Source: Whitmania pigra
Lineage: Eukaryota; Annelida; Clitellata; Hirudinida; Haemopidae
Assembly: GCA_021613335.1 (NCBI GenBank)
Contig: JAJTWR010000113.1
Location: 536,501-600,500 of the forward strand
DNA length: 64,000 nt
Direction: 5' to 3'
Positions 26,001-39,413 of the stretch are shown here, piece by piece (positions within the stretch are counted from its first letter, which is position 1; the number at the start of each line of letters is the position of its first letter). The position numbers were made by a program, and so were the translations under genes. The notes beneath the pieces are model-generated. The model made no database searches and was not told the origin of the DNA. It saw nothing but the letters and a program-made list of their open reading frames with translations.

Positions 26001-28899
26001 GCTGCATCACTAATTCTGCCTGCAGATATGATTTGCATCTATACCTTTATATGGGATAGGATGGCTGTGGCTATATTCATATGCATGTCAATCAGCCTTT
26101 TCTTCTCAAGCAGTTCAGGTAATGAGCTGCAAAAATTCAAGATAAAGAGATAATAAAAGAAAATATGTTTATAACTCAATGTATTAATAATTAATAACAT
26201 TAATAACAACAACTTGAGGAAAGTATGTCACGCATAAAGATTGTACCTAACAGCGGATGTGAGTTTGGCTGTACTGTCAGAGAGCATGCTTATGGTTGCA
26301 TCATCCTCTCCTTCCAAACCCTTCAAAATAAACACAACTTAGTTTGCATAATTCTCTCCCCCTAAAACCAATTAGAATTTGATTCAAGAAAATCCAAAGA
26401 AATAAATAGAATACCATTGCAGATTTCAATCTCCTGACTTCATCTTCTTGTGATTTGTAAGATTCCAATTCTTCCTGAACTGCCTCTGCAACTCTTGGAA
26501 ATGGGCTTTAAAAATGTTGCTTTGTTTTTAAAATTTATGGTGATAAAAATACCAAAAAATGCAGGCTTTCAAATAAAACCTTTAAGTACTATAAAGGCAT
26601 GAAAATGGACCAACCTGCCCTTGTGAGTTTGCCAAAACTTGTCTGTGATGCTCAAATCATATTCTCTTTTCTTTTTATGCACTGAAGTTTTACTAGGAGT
26701 ATTTTTTGTTTCTATGCTTTCATAAATTTCGACCCTGTTAGATGCATATTCCTGTAAAAATTTGAATCAATACAATTGAAAAATACTAAGTGAAATATTA
26801 AATTTACAATTAATGAAAATCTAAAAATTGTCATTGCTAGATGAAAGAACATGTGACTAACAAGGACGTCGTGAGCGAGCGCTTGATATGTCCACGTGTG
26901 GTGAAGAGGAGTGGCCACGTCAAAGTTTCTGTCAAGTATCACTAGCATGGGCCTCTGGAAGCTGATTATAAGATTATTTGCATTTTAATATTTCATTCAG
27001 GTGACTAATTTCTAACTGCTGTGATCCACTCACCTGAAAGATCCTACCTGTGTCCCTTCCCCTGTGAATAAACTGTTTCGATTCTCCCTCAAGTTCTCTC
27101 GAAGTTTTTTGTCCAACTTTTCAGCAACCATCTCTGCAGAAGTGCCATGAGGGCATCTGATGATGGGAACTGAGCCTGCATTTTAGAAGCATATGAATGA
27201 ATGTCTTTATAATAATTCTTTTACAATAACTTGTGATTCATATGTAATATATGTTGTTTCTTATCTAGTGAGTTTGGAAATGCAAATTTTAAAAATCAAA
27301 GCAATTGTGTATTTCACAATTTGTAAAAAATCAAGAACGCGACTTGCATAAGGAACTTTTACAACTAAAAATAGAATATGTTAGAATGACAATAATCTTA
27401 TTTAGGTGTTTAAGCTTAAAAATTTATTTCTCTTAATTTATAAATCTAACTAAATGATAAAATGGAATTCCATACTCTCTTAAAAATGTTGAAACAAAAA
27501 GTATCTTGAAAATTTTAAGGAATAAAAAAAATGTCTTCTAAAAGTTACTTTTGCTTAAACCTAGTACATCAGTAATACTGTGCAATTGAGCCTCAATAAC
27601 TGAATAAGCAGCACATGCATGCATGGCAAAGAGAGTTCAAAAGGAATGTCCCTAAGAAAAAAAATTCCCATCAAAGGGACAATCTGGGTAAAATTATTAA
27701 CCATGATAATTGACTTTGTCAAAATGAATACAAAATTCTGAGCAAGTCAAACATAAAAAAATAATAAATGTACAAACCCAGAGTGACACACACAGAAAAC
27801 AATCCATCAACAATACTGTCCATCATTGATTTAATCTCTGTATCCTTTACATCTCCTCTATTAATAGCTATCAATAATTAAATAAAATAATCAGCTTACA
27901 TCCATAAAAGAAATAACAATTAGAAAGTTACTAACAATAAAAAGAAAGATGATCTGATATTGGTGAACCAAGGGTGAAAAGGTCTTCTTCAAGTGTCACA
28001 AAGTTCATGTATTGGTCGAAAACCTAAAGAATACGAATAAGTCAAAGTAAATCTACTTAAAAGTTCCTTGCACAATCAGCCATTATCAATATCATCCTCA
28101 TCATCAATCCATCACTGAGCCTGGGATTAGCAATAATGTTATTTAAAAATTGTTTTATTACGAATGACCCAACCTTGGACACCTGAGTGACAGTATTAGA
28201 CTGGATTGCCCCAAGAGCTATGTCTTCAAGTTTTTGTCTTGAGATGGCAGATATGAAATTTAAGTAATAAGACTCATAGAGCTGACTTTGAAAATCCTAG
28301 AAAAAGGAGATAATAGTCATTATATTGAGTTGTTGCTAATGATTTAGACAGTAAGTCAAAATTAAGCAAATAAAACCTTGCAAATTTTTTTAATGTTTTC
28401 ATCTGTAGGCATAACAAAATATATAGAAGGAACATCTTGTATGGCTTCCCTGTCACTGTCTATCAGTCTAAAAAACAGAAACTCTTGAAAATGTCATCTT
28501 ATATCATTATCAGAATCACATTTTTGAAACTCACAAATGCAACGTTACTCCAAGATCTCTCAGTTCCTTGACAGTTAACAGAGGTGAAATCACGCTCTGT
28601 CCATAACGGTCATACACCAAAACCTAAATACGTATAAAATACTAAGTTCACCATGCAACAAAATTGTCCAGTTAAAATTTTTACTGACTTTCCATTGGGG
28701 CTCCGTCAGTGCTGATTTTGTCACTGGCACATTGAAATTAAGCATACGCTTAAGCGAAGCTATAAAGGAATTTATGATTAATATTAAATATTTGCAATCC
28801 GACAATACTCAGCCAAATTAAAAATAAAATAACTTTAAAAAACAATTAACTGATAACACAACCTATTTGACGTTCCAACAGCGATCCGGGGGCTGCCAT
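23085..28899 (-). CDS. SCFD1: SCFD1 / Sly1, Sec1-family SNARE regulator
   Basis: Sly1 is the Sec1/Munc18 protein that binds syntaxin-5 and drives SNARE assembly in ER-Golgi transport. The ATG is at 28899 ([11 protein letters not shown]). Early exons are 28863-28899, 28689-28759 ([14 protein letters not shown]), 28535-28623 ([16 protein letters not shown]), 28377-28467 and 28174-28296 ([20 protein letters not shown]). Later exons lie at about 27.94-28.02, 27.78-27.87, 27.04-27.18 ([20 protein letters not shown]), 26.87-26.95 ([16 protein letters not shown]), 26.62-26.75 and 26.41-26.51 kb, down to 24252-24317 ([20 protein letters not shown]) and about 24060-24146 ([15 protein letters not shown]). 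A last exon at 23085-23108 (EKSMERF, then TGA) has a strong pyrimidine-CAG acceptor and correct phase, and adds the same seven residues as the human C-terminus. That last exon is the weakest part. At least 23 exons; no disruption in the conserved domain. Confidence 0.92.
23291..23570. other. Unclassified less AT-rich block in the last SCFD1 intron
   Basis: The final intron (about 23109-24059) is ordinary AT-rich DNA except for this block, which is open on both strands (76 codons plus, 65 codons minus) and richer in GC. The plus-strand translation ([19 protein letters not shown]) resembles no family I recognise. A fragment of an unknown repeat is the likeliest explanation. Confidence 0.3.
25756..25794. 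repeat. AAT/AAC microsatellite in an SCFD1 intron
   Basis: Imperfect run of AAC and AAT triplets between two short SCFD1 exons. Confidence 0.8.
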
Positions 28900-29384
28900 G
28901 TTTGTTTTGACGTGACGTATGCTTTAAAACCTTGAATTAGCTTTAACTTTCTTACGTTAAACAATAAATCCCAAAAAAATGCATACATGATTAAAAATTT
29001 TAAAATTTAAATAATTTATATGATTTAATTATATATATTATATAAATAATTATTTGGTAATATTTTTTGCAGTAGCAAGAATTAATAGATAGGTGACAGG
29101 TGTCATCAGAATGCAACATTTTTGTTATTAAAAATTTCAATTCTTTTACAGTTAATATTTAATTTATATAAATATTTCTACATTCAAAAATAATATTATA
29201 TTGCAATTAAAAAATGTCCTTTATGTTACAAGTTATTTGTTTTTTTCAACTGCTTATCAAAGCTATTCAGCAGAGTCTTGCTAATATTTAGCGTCTTTGG
29301 TAGACCATAAATAACTCCACGTCACGGACTAGTTTGGTTATTCTTTTTTATTTAGGAGATTTCTTGAGAAAAAGAATCAAATTT
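28900..29384. promoter_or_regulatory. Divergent promoter region of SCFD1 and RAB6
   Basis: Only 485 bp separate the ATGs of two outward-facing genes (SCFD1 leftwards, RAB6 rightwards). The stretch is AT-rich and contains no open frame or repeat, so it must hold both 5' UTRs and start sites. No clear TATA box is seen for either gene. Shared regulation is inferred from geometry. Confidence 0.6.
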
Positions 29385-32338
<2,954 letters not shown>

Positions 32339-34546
32339 AAAATTGAGGCTAATTTCTGAGGGTGCCCTATAGCAATTGATTTATTGCAAATTGTTACTCA
32401 AATTTTAATTGTATGAAATATCCAAACCTTAGAATAGACTGGAAGTGTAATGTTTTATTGCCTCTCACTATTCTTGTGCCTTGTGTTCTTAGTGAATGCT
32501 TATCAACCGTTTTCAAAACATTTACCATATCTTCTGCTTACTTTATTAAAATGATTTTTTTAGAGTTTAAATATAAGTATAAAGTTCATTAAAAGCAATA
32601 AATTTTGTATATAAGTTTAGTTGCATAATATGTTTTGAGGGTACAAATTTAATAGTGACATTTGTGGCTGCTTGCTGGCATAAAAGACAAGTAATCGAAG
32701 TCCTGTATTTTAAATTTTCATCTTTTTTGTATTGGATGCTTTGACAATTTCCTTTTAACTTTTTGATATTAAGGACATTCCATAGTAAAATTTGTTGTTT
32801 GGAGTGGATGAAATCAATTTCCTTAACCTGTCTCGTCAGTGTCAGAGGTCGTCTTGAAGGACACGACAGCAGAACCAGAGCAGCAGAAAAGTTCTTGTTA
32901 CTGTTGAGAATCCAAAAGTTGTCTTCACATGTGGCGTGTTGCATCTCACTTTATGCCTGCTTGTGCTTGAAGGTTCTTTCATAAAAATCTAAGAAAATCA
33001 CCTGAAACATTCTCTGTTGACCCATGACTGTCCTCAAGGCCATTGAATGTTGTTTGTAAATAATTAGTTACTCACCAGCTGCTCCTTTCTTTCCAGTCTC
33101 ATTACTTTTATATTCTTTCTAACTTGAGAATAAATCAAAACATGTAGACAGCTTTATATTTTTAGAGCCACAGTCTGTGATGGTGTCATTTCTGTAGAGG
33201 CCACTTTTTGAGAGCATTGCGTAACCATAATGATTTATTACTTTTGAAAGATTTGAATTTCAAGCATTCAACATTGTTTCTTCGGCTTAATTCTAAATTC
33301 TACATCTTCGCAGTTCATCTAAGTAAAGCCATTTGTTTTTGTATGAATTTAGTAAGTTCTGATATTGTTGGGAGACTGGTGACTTGTTTTGATTGTTTCA
33401 GTTGGCTGTGCTTGTTTTCTTTTAACAATTTCAATTTATTTGCAAGGAAATAAATGAGTTTATGATTTGGATTTTGTGATTATATCCTAGATGATATTTT
33501 ACTAAAGTTCTATTTTGACCTGAGTTTTTACAAGTTGAGCTTTATTGATTTTAAGTTTTTTTCAGTAGCAATCTGCATAAGATGAAATTCATTTTATCAC
33601 ATCCATGTGTTTAGTTTCTTATCTAACAACTCTTCAGTTGAACTCACACCAAGGCAACAGCCAATCACTCTGCATGGCAGTCAGACATCTTCCTGTCCCT
33701 GTTAGATGCAAACATCAGAATATTTTACTCTGAGGAAGTGTCTACAAATTGGGGTTCATAGGTACATTTGATTTATAAATTCAGAGCCCTTCTGCAAATT
33801 GTAGGTAATGTTCCCGAAATGTTGCATGTGACTATATTTAAGCTTTGCCAAGAATTGATATAAAGACAAACATTCAAGATTTGAAGAGTTAAAGCTTTGA
33901 AGAACAGATTTTTGTCTTAATTGCAAAGATCCGTGGCTGAGCGGATATTTTTTTAATTTGCTGTTATTTAATTATAGAGCAATTAATGTGTGGGATATTT
34001 CTGCCTTCGGCTTGTTCTAGGATTTAAATAGATTTGTGAGGCTTGATGCTTCAAATTTTAGCTTACCATGTGTTTGTTGCTTTATCAACTTGAGAATGAC
34101 AAAGAACCATGTATGTGATGATTTGCGATTGGCTCACACCCCATGTCCATTTTTGCTGCAACCTGGAGCAATAATTTTTTATTATCATGTACAAATACGA
34201 AGTTTATTTATTTTTTTATATCTTCATACTCATCATCAATTTCACTATAAATGTCTTTGCTTTGAAGTTTTTGTAAATCATGTTTGTTTTTAGTTAGCCT
34301 TTGTAATCTGTCTGCATTTTAATTTAAAGAATTGTTCTGCAATTTTTTTGGCTGATTAGTGATTGGATGAAATTAAATGCTGAAGGAATCTGATTCTCTA
34401 TCCTGCTAGAAAGATGTCTTGCTTAATAATAAGAGAATAATCACTGGTGGTAAATAATGTCAAAGGTTTGACTCAGCTTAGTAATAACATGACAAAAATT
34501 GTGCATGATGGCAGGCCATTGAGATGAGTTATCAAATAGGTTTTTC
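32339..34546. other. RAB6 downstream region / probable 3' UTR
   Basis: About 2.2 kb of T-rich DNA with several weak poly(A) signals. If RAB6 has a last exon carrying its prenylation cysteines it should lie here or close by, but I could not identify one with confidence. Short plus-strand frames (33208-33453, 34036-34293) do not resemble known proteins. Confidence 0.45.
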
Positions 34547-35032
34547 ATGGTTCGTACAGGTCCGAAATTCGGTTTTTTAGTACTAAAAAGTTCTTTAAAA
34601 AATGGGGGAGATACTAAAAATTACAATAAAGTCCAAAATAATGATAAAGGTCCTAAAAAAATGATGCTCTGAGATTTTATTAGTAACAATTTTGTCGAAA
34701 TAGCAATTAGTGGGGAAATCGGCCCTTTGTTCTCGGGAAAGCACCCAATTAAGTTTCCTATAACGTTCGTTCGCTTGTCCGTTTGATACATTAAAGTTTT
34801 AATAGCGTGACGATATATATTTGTAAATATACAGTACAGAAAAACTGCAATTCTTAAAAAAGGGAGCAAAGATTTGATATTTTCTTCAAGGAGCACATGG
34901 GCAGTTGTGATGATCAGTGGCGCAACTAGGGGGGGGGCGCAAGCCCCCCCCAGGCCTAATAGGAGAGACCCTGCAATTTTTCCCAATCCGATCAGTTTTT
35001 TTTGGTGGGGGGGAAGGGGGGGTAAGGGGATT

Positions 35033-35284
35033 TAACTGGTTTGAAACTTTGAGACAGAAGATAGTCAAACTCATTAATAAATTATTAAAGATACAAAATA
35101 AGACTGTAGACAGAAGATAGTCAAACTCATAATAATAATAATCTGTTCTATTTTTAATTCTTTATTAATTATAATTGGTAGTTTTGATTTAAACAGTTTC
35201 AAAAATTTTTCGACTGCGTCGGGCTTTCGTCCCTTGTCTAAACTTGAGCTCCCCCCCCCAGCATTTTTCGCTGGTTATCTGATG
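35033..35284 (+). repeat. Direct repeat inside the hAT element (internal copy of its 3' end)
   Basis: This segment and 35907-36131 are about 85-90% identical by eye (shared GACAGAAGATAGTCAA, ATTAATAAATTATTAAAGAT, CAGTTTCAAAAATTTTTCGA, CCAGCATTTTTCGCTGG). The two copies flank the hATC coding piece. The internal copy ends at TTTTTCGCTGG and then changes to a palindrome instead of the terminal TTGCGCCCCTG. Confidence 0.85.
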
Positions 35285-35299
35285 ATCAGATAATGTCGT

Positions 35300-35737
35300 T
35301 TTGACAACCCTGCCTTGGCTGCTCTTGATGCTTTGCAGAATGGCACAATGACTCCCGAGCTTTCGGAATTCTGCAACCTTCATGGAAAAGACGCTGAAAC
35401 TGTGCAAAGACAGCTCCAATTCATATCGACAAGTTTACGTGCTGATCAGTCTGACCCCAATGCGTGTATCGAACTACAAGATCTTTTCTGTGCCACAAGC
35501 ATTCAGCCCGAGTTGCATATGCTCGATGTTGCTCTTACTCAGACATTTACGTCATCAGATGCAGAAAGGGCATTTTCTAAACTTCGCCTTATTAAAAGTC
35601 ATCTCGGGACGACTATGTCTGCCTGTCGTTTGCAAAGTTTATTGAGAATATCTGTGAACAAAACAATTACTGCACTTCTTCCAGTAAATAAAATGGTGAA
35701 CAGATTTTCACAGATTGATCGAAAAATTATTTTGTAA
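35300..35737 (+). pseudogene. hAT transposase C-terminal dimerisation domain fragment
   Basis: An open frame with no clear start encodes the hATC block: LDVALTQTFTSSDAERAFSK, then LRLIKSHLGTTMSACRLQSL and LLRISVNKTI, ending in TAA at 35735-35737. This SS-x-AERAFSKLRLIKS-x-LR-x-TM motif is typical of the domestication-prone ZMYM/52K-repressor-like hAT transposases found in invertebrates. The zinc-finger and catalytic parts are deleted. Confidence 0.85.
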
Positions 35738-36904
35738 CTGTAAACACATCAAAATGTAATTTAGACTACAACATTTCAAAATTGTTTTAAACTGTTTAGG
35801 ATCTTAATTTTATACATAATTTAGATTAGGTGAAATGTTTAGGATATCAATCATATCATATTACAATTTTAAACATATCATAAACTTTTTTTTTACAGTT
35901 GCTTTAACTGGCTTGAAACTTTGAAACAGAAGATAGTCAAGCTCATTAATAAATTATTAAAGATACAAAAAAAGACTGCAGACTTATAAATAAAAACTTA
36001 TAATAATAATCAGTTCTATCTTTAATTCTTTATTAATTAAAATTAGTAGTATTGATTTGAACAGTTTCAAAAATTTTTCGACTGCGTCGGGCTTTTCTAA
36101 ACTTGAGCCCCCCCCAGCATTTTTCGCTGGTTGCGCCCCTGGTGATGATTATGCATTGATATTAAGGGACATAGTAAAAGCCGTGGTCAGGCATTTCTTG
36201 AAAGAGCTTTCTGTACAAATAAAAGTTTGATTTATGAAATTCAAAAAGAGATGAGCTTGAATGCAAGGAGAATGATTAGAGACCATATCAACAGTGTTGG
36301 AGGTGCTCATTGGGCACTTTTAAGACTGCTAAATCTGTCGCGAGCCATTTTAAGGCATCTAGGCAGAGGTTTAAATTTTATTTGAAAGTATTGCATGCGG
36401 GAGAGAGACAGGCAACTGTAACCTCAAAACAAAAAACAGATGAAGATGACATGATTGTGCTGAAGACTTTAAAACACGACAGGGATATGTTGGACAGAGA
36501 ATTTTGCATAGTAATGGAGGCAAGTGGAAAAACCAGGAACAATGATCTCTTGGTCCTGGCAAACAGACTGGGGAAAGATAGCTAGGCAAAAGCAGTAGAA
36601 ATTGCTTCTTTAGAGAAAGACTTAAAAAGTTGATTTTTTGTTTAAACGAATTGATATTATGAACTTTCACGTGTTACTATCTTGCATTATACTTCCATCT
36701 AGTAAATTGAATAATGAATGATTAAAATCTAAATACCATTATTTTTGGCCCTAAAAAATGGAGTAGAAGATCCTTAAAAGTCCTAAATCTTGGTTTTCAA
36801 GTTCCTGAATGAACCATGGTTTTTGTTCTGGGAAGGTATTACTGCTTGTCATGTTTTGTACAAGTCCTAAAAAATTCCAAATTTCTGAAACCTGGATTTT
36901 TGCT

Positions 36905-37040
36905 AAAAAAAATTATTAGAGAATTGAGGAATTTTGTGGACCATGGAATATTCCTAAACAGATTAGAGAAATCATTCGGAGTGCATCAGCCGGCGCTTGG
37001 ATGGGTGGTCAGATCATATCTTACTGGCAAAAAACAAGCA
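36905..37040 (+). mobile_element. LINE reverse-transcriptase fragment
   Basis: Translates to VDHGIFLNRLEKSFGVHQ then PALGWVVRSYLTGKKQ, the fingers region of CR1/jockey-type RTs (family form FDTVDHDILLxRLexxFGixGxaLxWfxSYL). Only about 45 codons survive. Confidence 0.65.
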
Positions 37041-37639
37041 ATATTGCCAACTATTGGCCATTGTTAAAAAGTTTAATTTTGCCAATAAATTGAAATTTTC
37101 AGCATTCATCCATTTTGAATTACAAATTGAAAAAAAAGTCTTAAAAAACAATAAATAAAATCTACATGCCAGTTTTTATAAATAAAATAACTTTATGTTA
37201 ACAACTTTAGTCCTAAAGAATTGAATATGTCTTAAATGTGTGTTTCCAAATTCCTGAACGAATCATTACTCAGACAGCGTAAACCTGCTGGAAAACCCGC
37301 GGAATGCTGGCTGATGTGCACATTCAGTCAATTGCGCGTCACTTAATGTGGGACATTTAAGCAAAGGCAGTTAACCACAGAGACTAAGCAACAGTAAGCC
37401 AAACAGACGTACTTTTATTAACATCTTTCGCATGATTTCTTATAGCTCCAGACAGCACATAAAAGTTTCTTATTTCGAATTTCTTGAATATAGTATATTA
37501 CGACAGTGCATATTTGGGAAGTGGTCATTCTAGTAGAGTTTTATTCTTGTTTGAACGTTAATTTAATTTTAGGCAGCTTTTTGACGCATTTATCAAACAA
37601 TAGAGTACCTAAAGCAACGGCTGCATCGGAAATTGAATG

Positions 37640-38776
37640 TTACGAATGATAAGAGAATTTTGCTGGTATCTCTGATTTGGTTACGATTTCTTCTCGACTG
37701 AAGGTTCTGTGCAGAGGAATAGTAATGTCGAAGCTGGAATAATCGACACTGATGATGTCTTTGAAATCTCTTTCGCCTCTGCTCGACTTGAACTCCATGA
37801 CGATAGGTGCAAACTTGTGCTGCCAGCGTATTTCGTCGGGCTTGTAAGAGGTTCTGAGCTGGGTTGGTTTTCCTGTTGGTTCAATGATACCTTCGAGAAG
37901 AACAATGATTTCATAATTGAGGCCCAAATTTCCTATGTCTGTCATAGGACTGTCGTCTTTAATTTCATGAGTAACGAGCACTGGCCACGTTAAAAACGCA
38001 AGGCCAGGATTTTCGCTTGCTTCCTCGGTTCCAACTGTGATGGTGCAAATAGGAAGTTGATGCATACAGAAAGGGATTACTTCACCTTCATCGGTTTGGC
38101 GATCTTTCACTAAAATAGTTCTGATTGACGAAGATACGAGATGCGAATGTCTCAGGTTTCCCACACGAAATTGAAAAAGACGTCTGGTTCTTCTCAGGTA
38201 TGTTTGATCTCTTTTGAATCTACCTTTTGAATTTTTTGGTCCGGCAGAATCATCGACTTTCTCAATAAAACTTTCATCAAAAATTGTGGCAATTTTGCTA
38301 AACATAATGGTTTCGTATCTTTTGATTGGTCTTCTTGACTTTAGGAACATGATTCCTCCCAACAGTGTGGGAAGCAAAACGCCAATAAAGATTTGCAGAA
38401 AGTGCAGAATGTATCCCCCAACATTACATTCAGAAATCATGTAACGATATCCATAGCCCACAGTAGATTGTGTTTCATATGAAAACAAAATGGCTTGTAT
38501 GGGATTGCTGGCTTCTTTGATGCAGGAACTTTCTGTAATCGAATCACCAGGTTTCGGAACAGTTAAAACCCAAATCAAACCTGTAACATTCCAAGCAAAA
38601 AAGAAAGCTCCAAAAAAAATTAAAAAATGGAATCTCCAACTCATGTCTACATATCCTGTGAAACTGTCTCCAATGTAGCCGAAAATCCTTTCTTTCAATG
38701 GAATATTGCTCACAACAAGACATTCGCCGTTCTTTTCAACGAGTCTTGGAACTTTGGGATTTTTCTTGCAAAACAT
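37640..38776 (-). CDS. Inward-rectifier potassium channel (Kir), single exon
   Basis: A 378-residue intronless frame with the full Kir layout: slide helix (YVDMSWRFHFLIF), M1 at about 48-72, pore helix, selectivity filter TVGYG at 105-109, M2 at 121-146, PIP2-binding basic cluster KSRRPIKR, and the cytoplasmic beta-rich domain with VGNLRHSHLV, VTHEIKDDSPM and VLLEGIIEPTGKPTQLRTSY. Two oddities: an insert of about 28 residues (about 165-198, basic, KGRFKRDQTYLRRTRR) between the first cytoplasmic strand and VGNLR, and proline (136) at the M2 rectification-controller position, where Kir channels usually have Asp or Asn. Start ATG at 38776 is the only sensible one. The protein should form K+-selective tetramers in the plasma membrane; the subtype cannot be assigned. 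Confidence 0.93.
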   Translation of the reverse strand: MFCKKNPKVPRLVEKNGECLVVSNIPLKERIFGYIGDSFTGYVDMSWRFHFLIFFGAFFFAWNVTGLIWVLTVPKPGDSITESSCIKEASNPIQAILFSYETQSTVGYGYRYMISECNVGGYILHFLQIFIGVLLPTLLGGIMFLKSRRPIKRYETIMFSKIATIFDESFIEKVDDSAGPKNSKGRFKRDQTYLRRTRRLFQFRVGNLRHSHLVSSSIRTILVKDRQTDEGEVIPFCMHQLPICTITVGTEEASENPGLAFLTWPVLVTHEIKDDSPMTDIGNLGLNYEIIVLLEGIIEPTGKPTQLRTSYKPDEIRWQHKFAPIVMEFKSSRGERDFKDIISVDYSSFDITIPLHRTFSREEIVTKSEIPAKFSYHS

Positions 38777-38888
38777 TCAATTAGTTAGTGACCGAAAAAG
38801 AAAGAAAATAATCGCATGAAATGACGAGTTCAGTCCGTAATATAGTAGTACGAAAGCTTACGAAATGAAATTAGCAATGGTTCTTCAC

Positions 38889-38898
38889 TGCTTTATTA
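38889..38898 (-). promoter_or_regulatory. Possible TATA box of the Kir gene
   Basis: On the minus strand TATAATAAAG lies about 115 bp upstream of the Kir ATG, a plausible TATA element for a gene with a short unspliced 5' UTR. AT-rich surroundings make chance occurrence quite possible. Confidence 0.3.
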
Positions 38899-39151
38899 TA
38901 CATTCGGATCTATTTGCAAGTTAAACTTTACGACCATTCTTTCTCTTAAAGTATTTGAAAAAACATTTGTAAAAACTACAAATAAAAATTACTATGATAT
39001 TATAGAATCATTCGATTGGACAAATGCCATTAAAGTATTTTCAGTTTTTAAATTTACAATAGTATCTCTGTAGTAAATGTTTTGTAACCATCATAAGTAG
39101 CTGACTGATTGTTCAACGTTAATTAACAATTAAGTTGTTAATGTCCAAATT

Positions 39152-39200
39152 AAGTCCAAATCATCTCAGTTATGCAAAGAACTATAATCAAATAAAAAAA
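39152..39200. repeat. Short dispersed repeat, copy B
   Basis: Near-identical over about 40 bp to 11935-11990 (AAGTCCAAATCATCTCAG, then TATGCAAAGAACTATAATCA) and followed by an A/T-rich tail. Confidence 0.5.
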
Positions 39201-39413
39201 TTAATTAATTAATTCAACATTAACGAATGTAAGGCAAAATATGTTAATATTTACGAAATTCTTTGAAAAATTAATGTAAACAATTTTACATTTTAATCTA
39301 ATTTATTTCTAAGCGCATTGAAAACACTGGAAAATTTGATCACGCAGACCGTTGTTTGCATGGTTTCTATGACATCCATTGTTCCTCGATTTAGGCGGCG
39401 TATGTAAATTGCC

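Larger units (their letters stand above)
34915..36141 (+). mobile_element. hAT transposon (deleted copy) with perfect 8-bp TSD
   Basis: Terminal inverted repeats CAGTGGCGCAACTAG (34915-34929) and CAGGGGCGCAACCAG (reverse complement of 36127-36141) match at 13 of 15 positions. The flanking 8-mers are identical, GTGATGAT at 34907-34914 and at 36142-36149. An 8-bp duplication and CAG-type ends are the signature of hAT elements. The 1,227-bp copy keeps only the C-terminal dimerisation part of the transposase (35300-35737), so it is non-autonomous. It sits inside the outer element. Confidence 0.9.
34547..36817. mobile_element. Outer DNA transposon with ATGGTTC...GAACCAT termini
   Basis: The ends are inverted: ATGGTTCGTACAGG at 34547 and, reversed, ATGGTTCATTCAGG at 36817. 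The 8-bp flanks are GGTTTTTC (34539-34546) and GGTTTTTG (36818-36825), a 7/8 match consistent with an 8-bp target duplication. Both termini share short AGTCCTAAAA-type sub-repeats. A third end of the same type (reversed, ATGATTCGTTCAGGAA) lies at about 37250-37268, so this is a repeated family. The element is interrupted by the hAT copy at 34915-36141. Its own coding content is unclear: a 91-codon frame at 36310-36585 (KVLHAGERQATVTSKQKTDE) matches nothing I know. Confidence 0.5.

Noticed and set aside
33925..33960. D-arm-like TCCGTGGCTGAGCGGAT followed by a T run, suggesting a tRNA-Ser/Leu gene
   Set aside because: No anticodon arm, T arm or acceptor stem follows.
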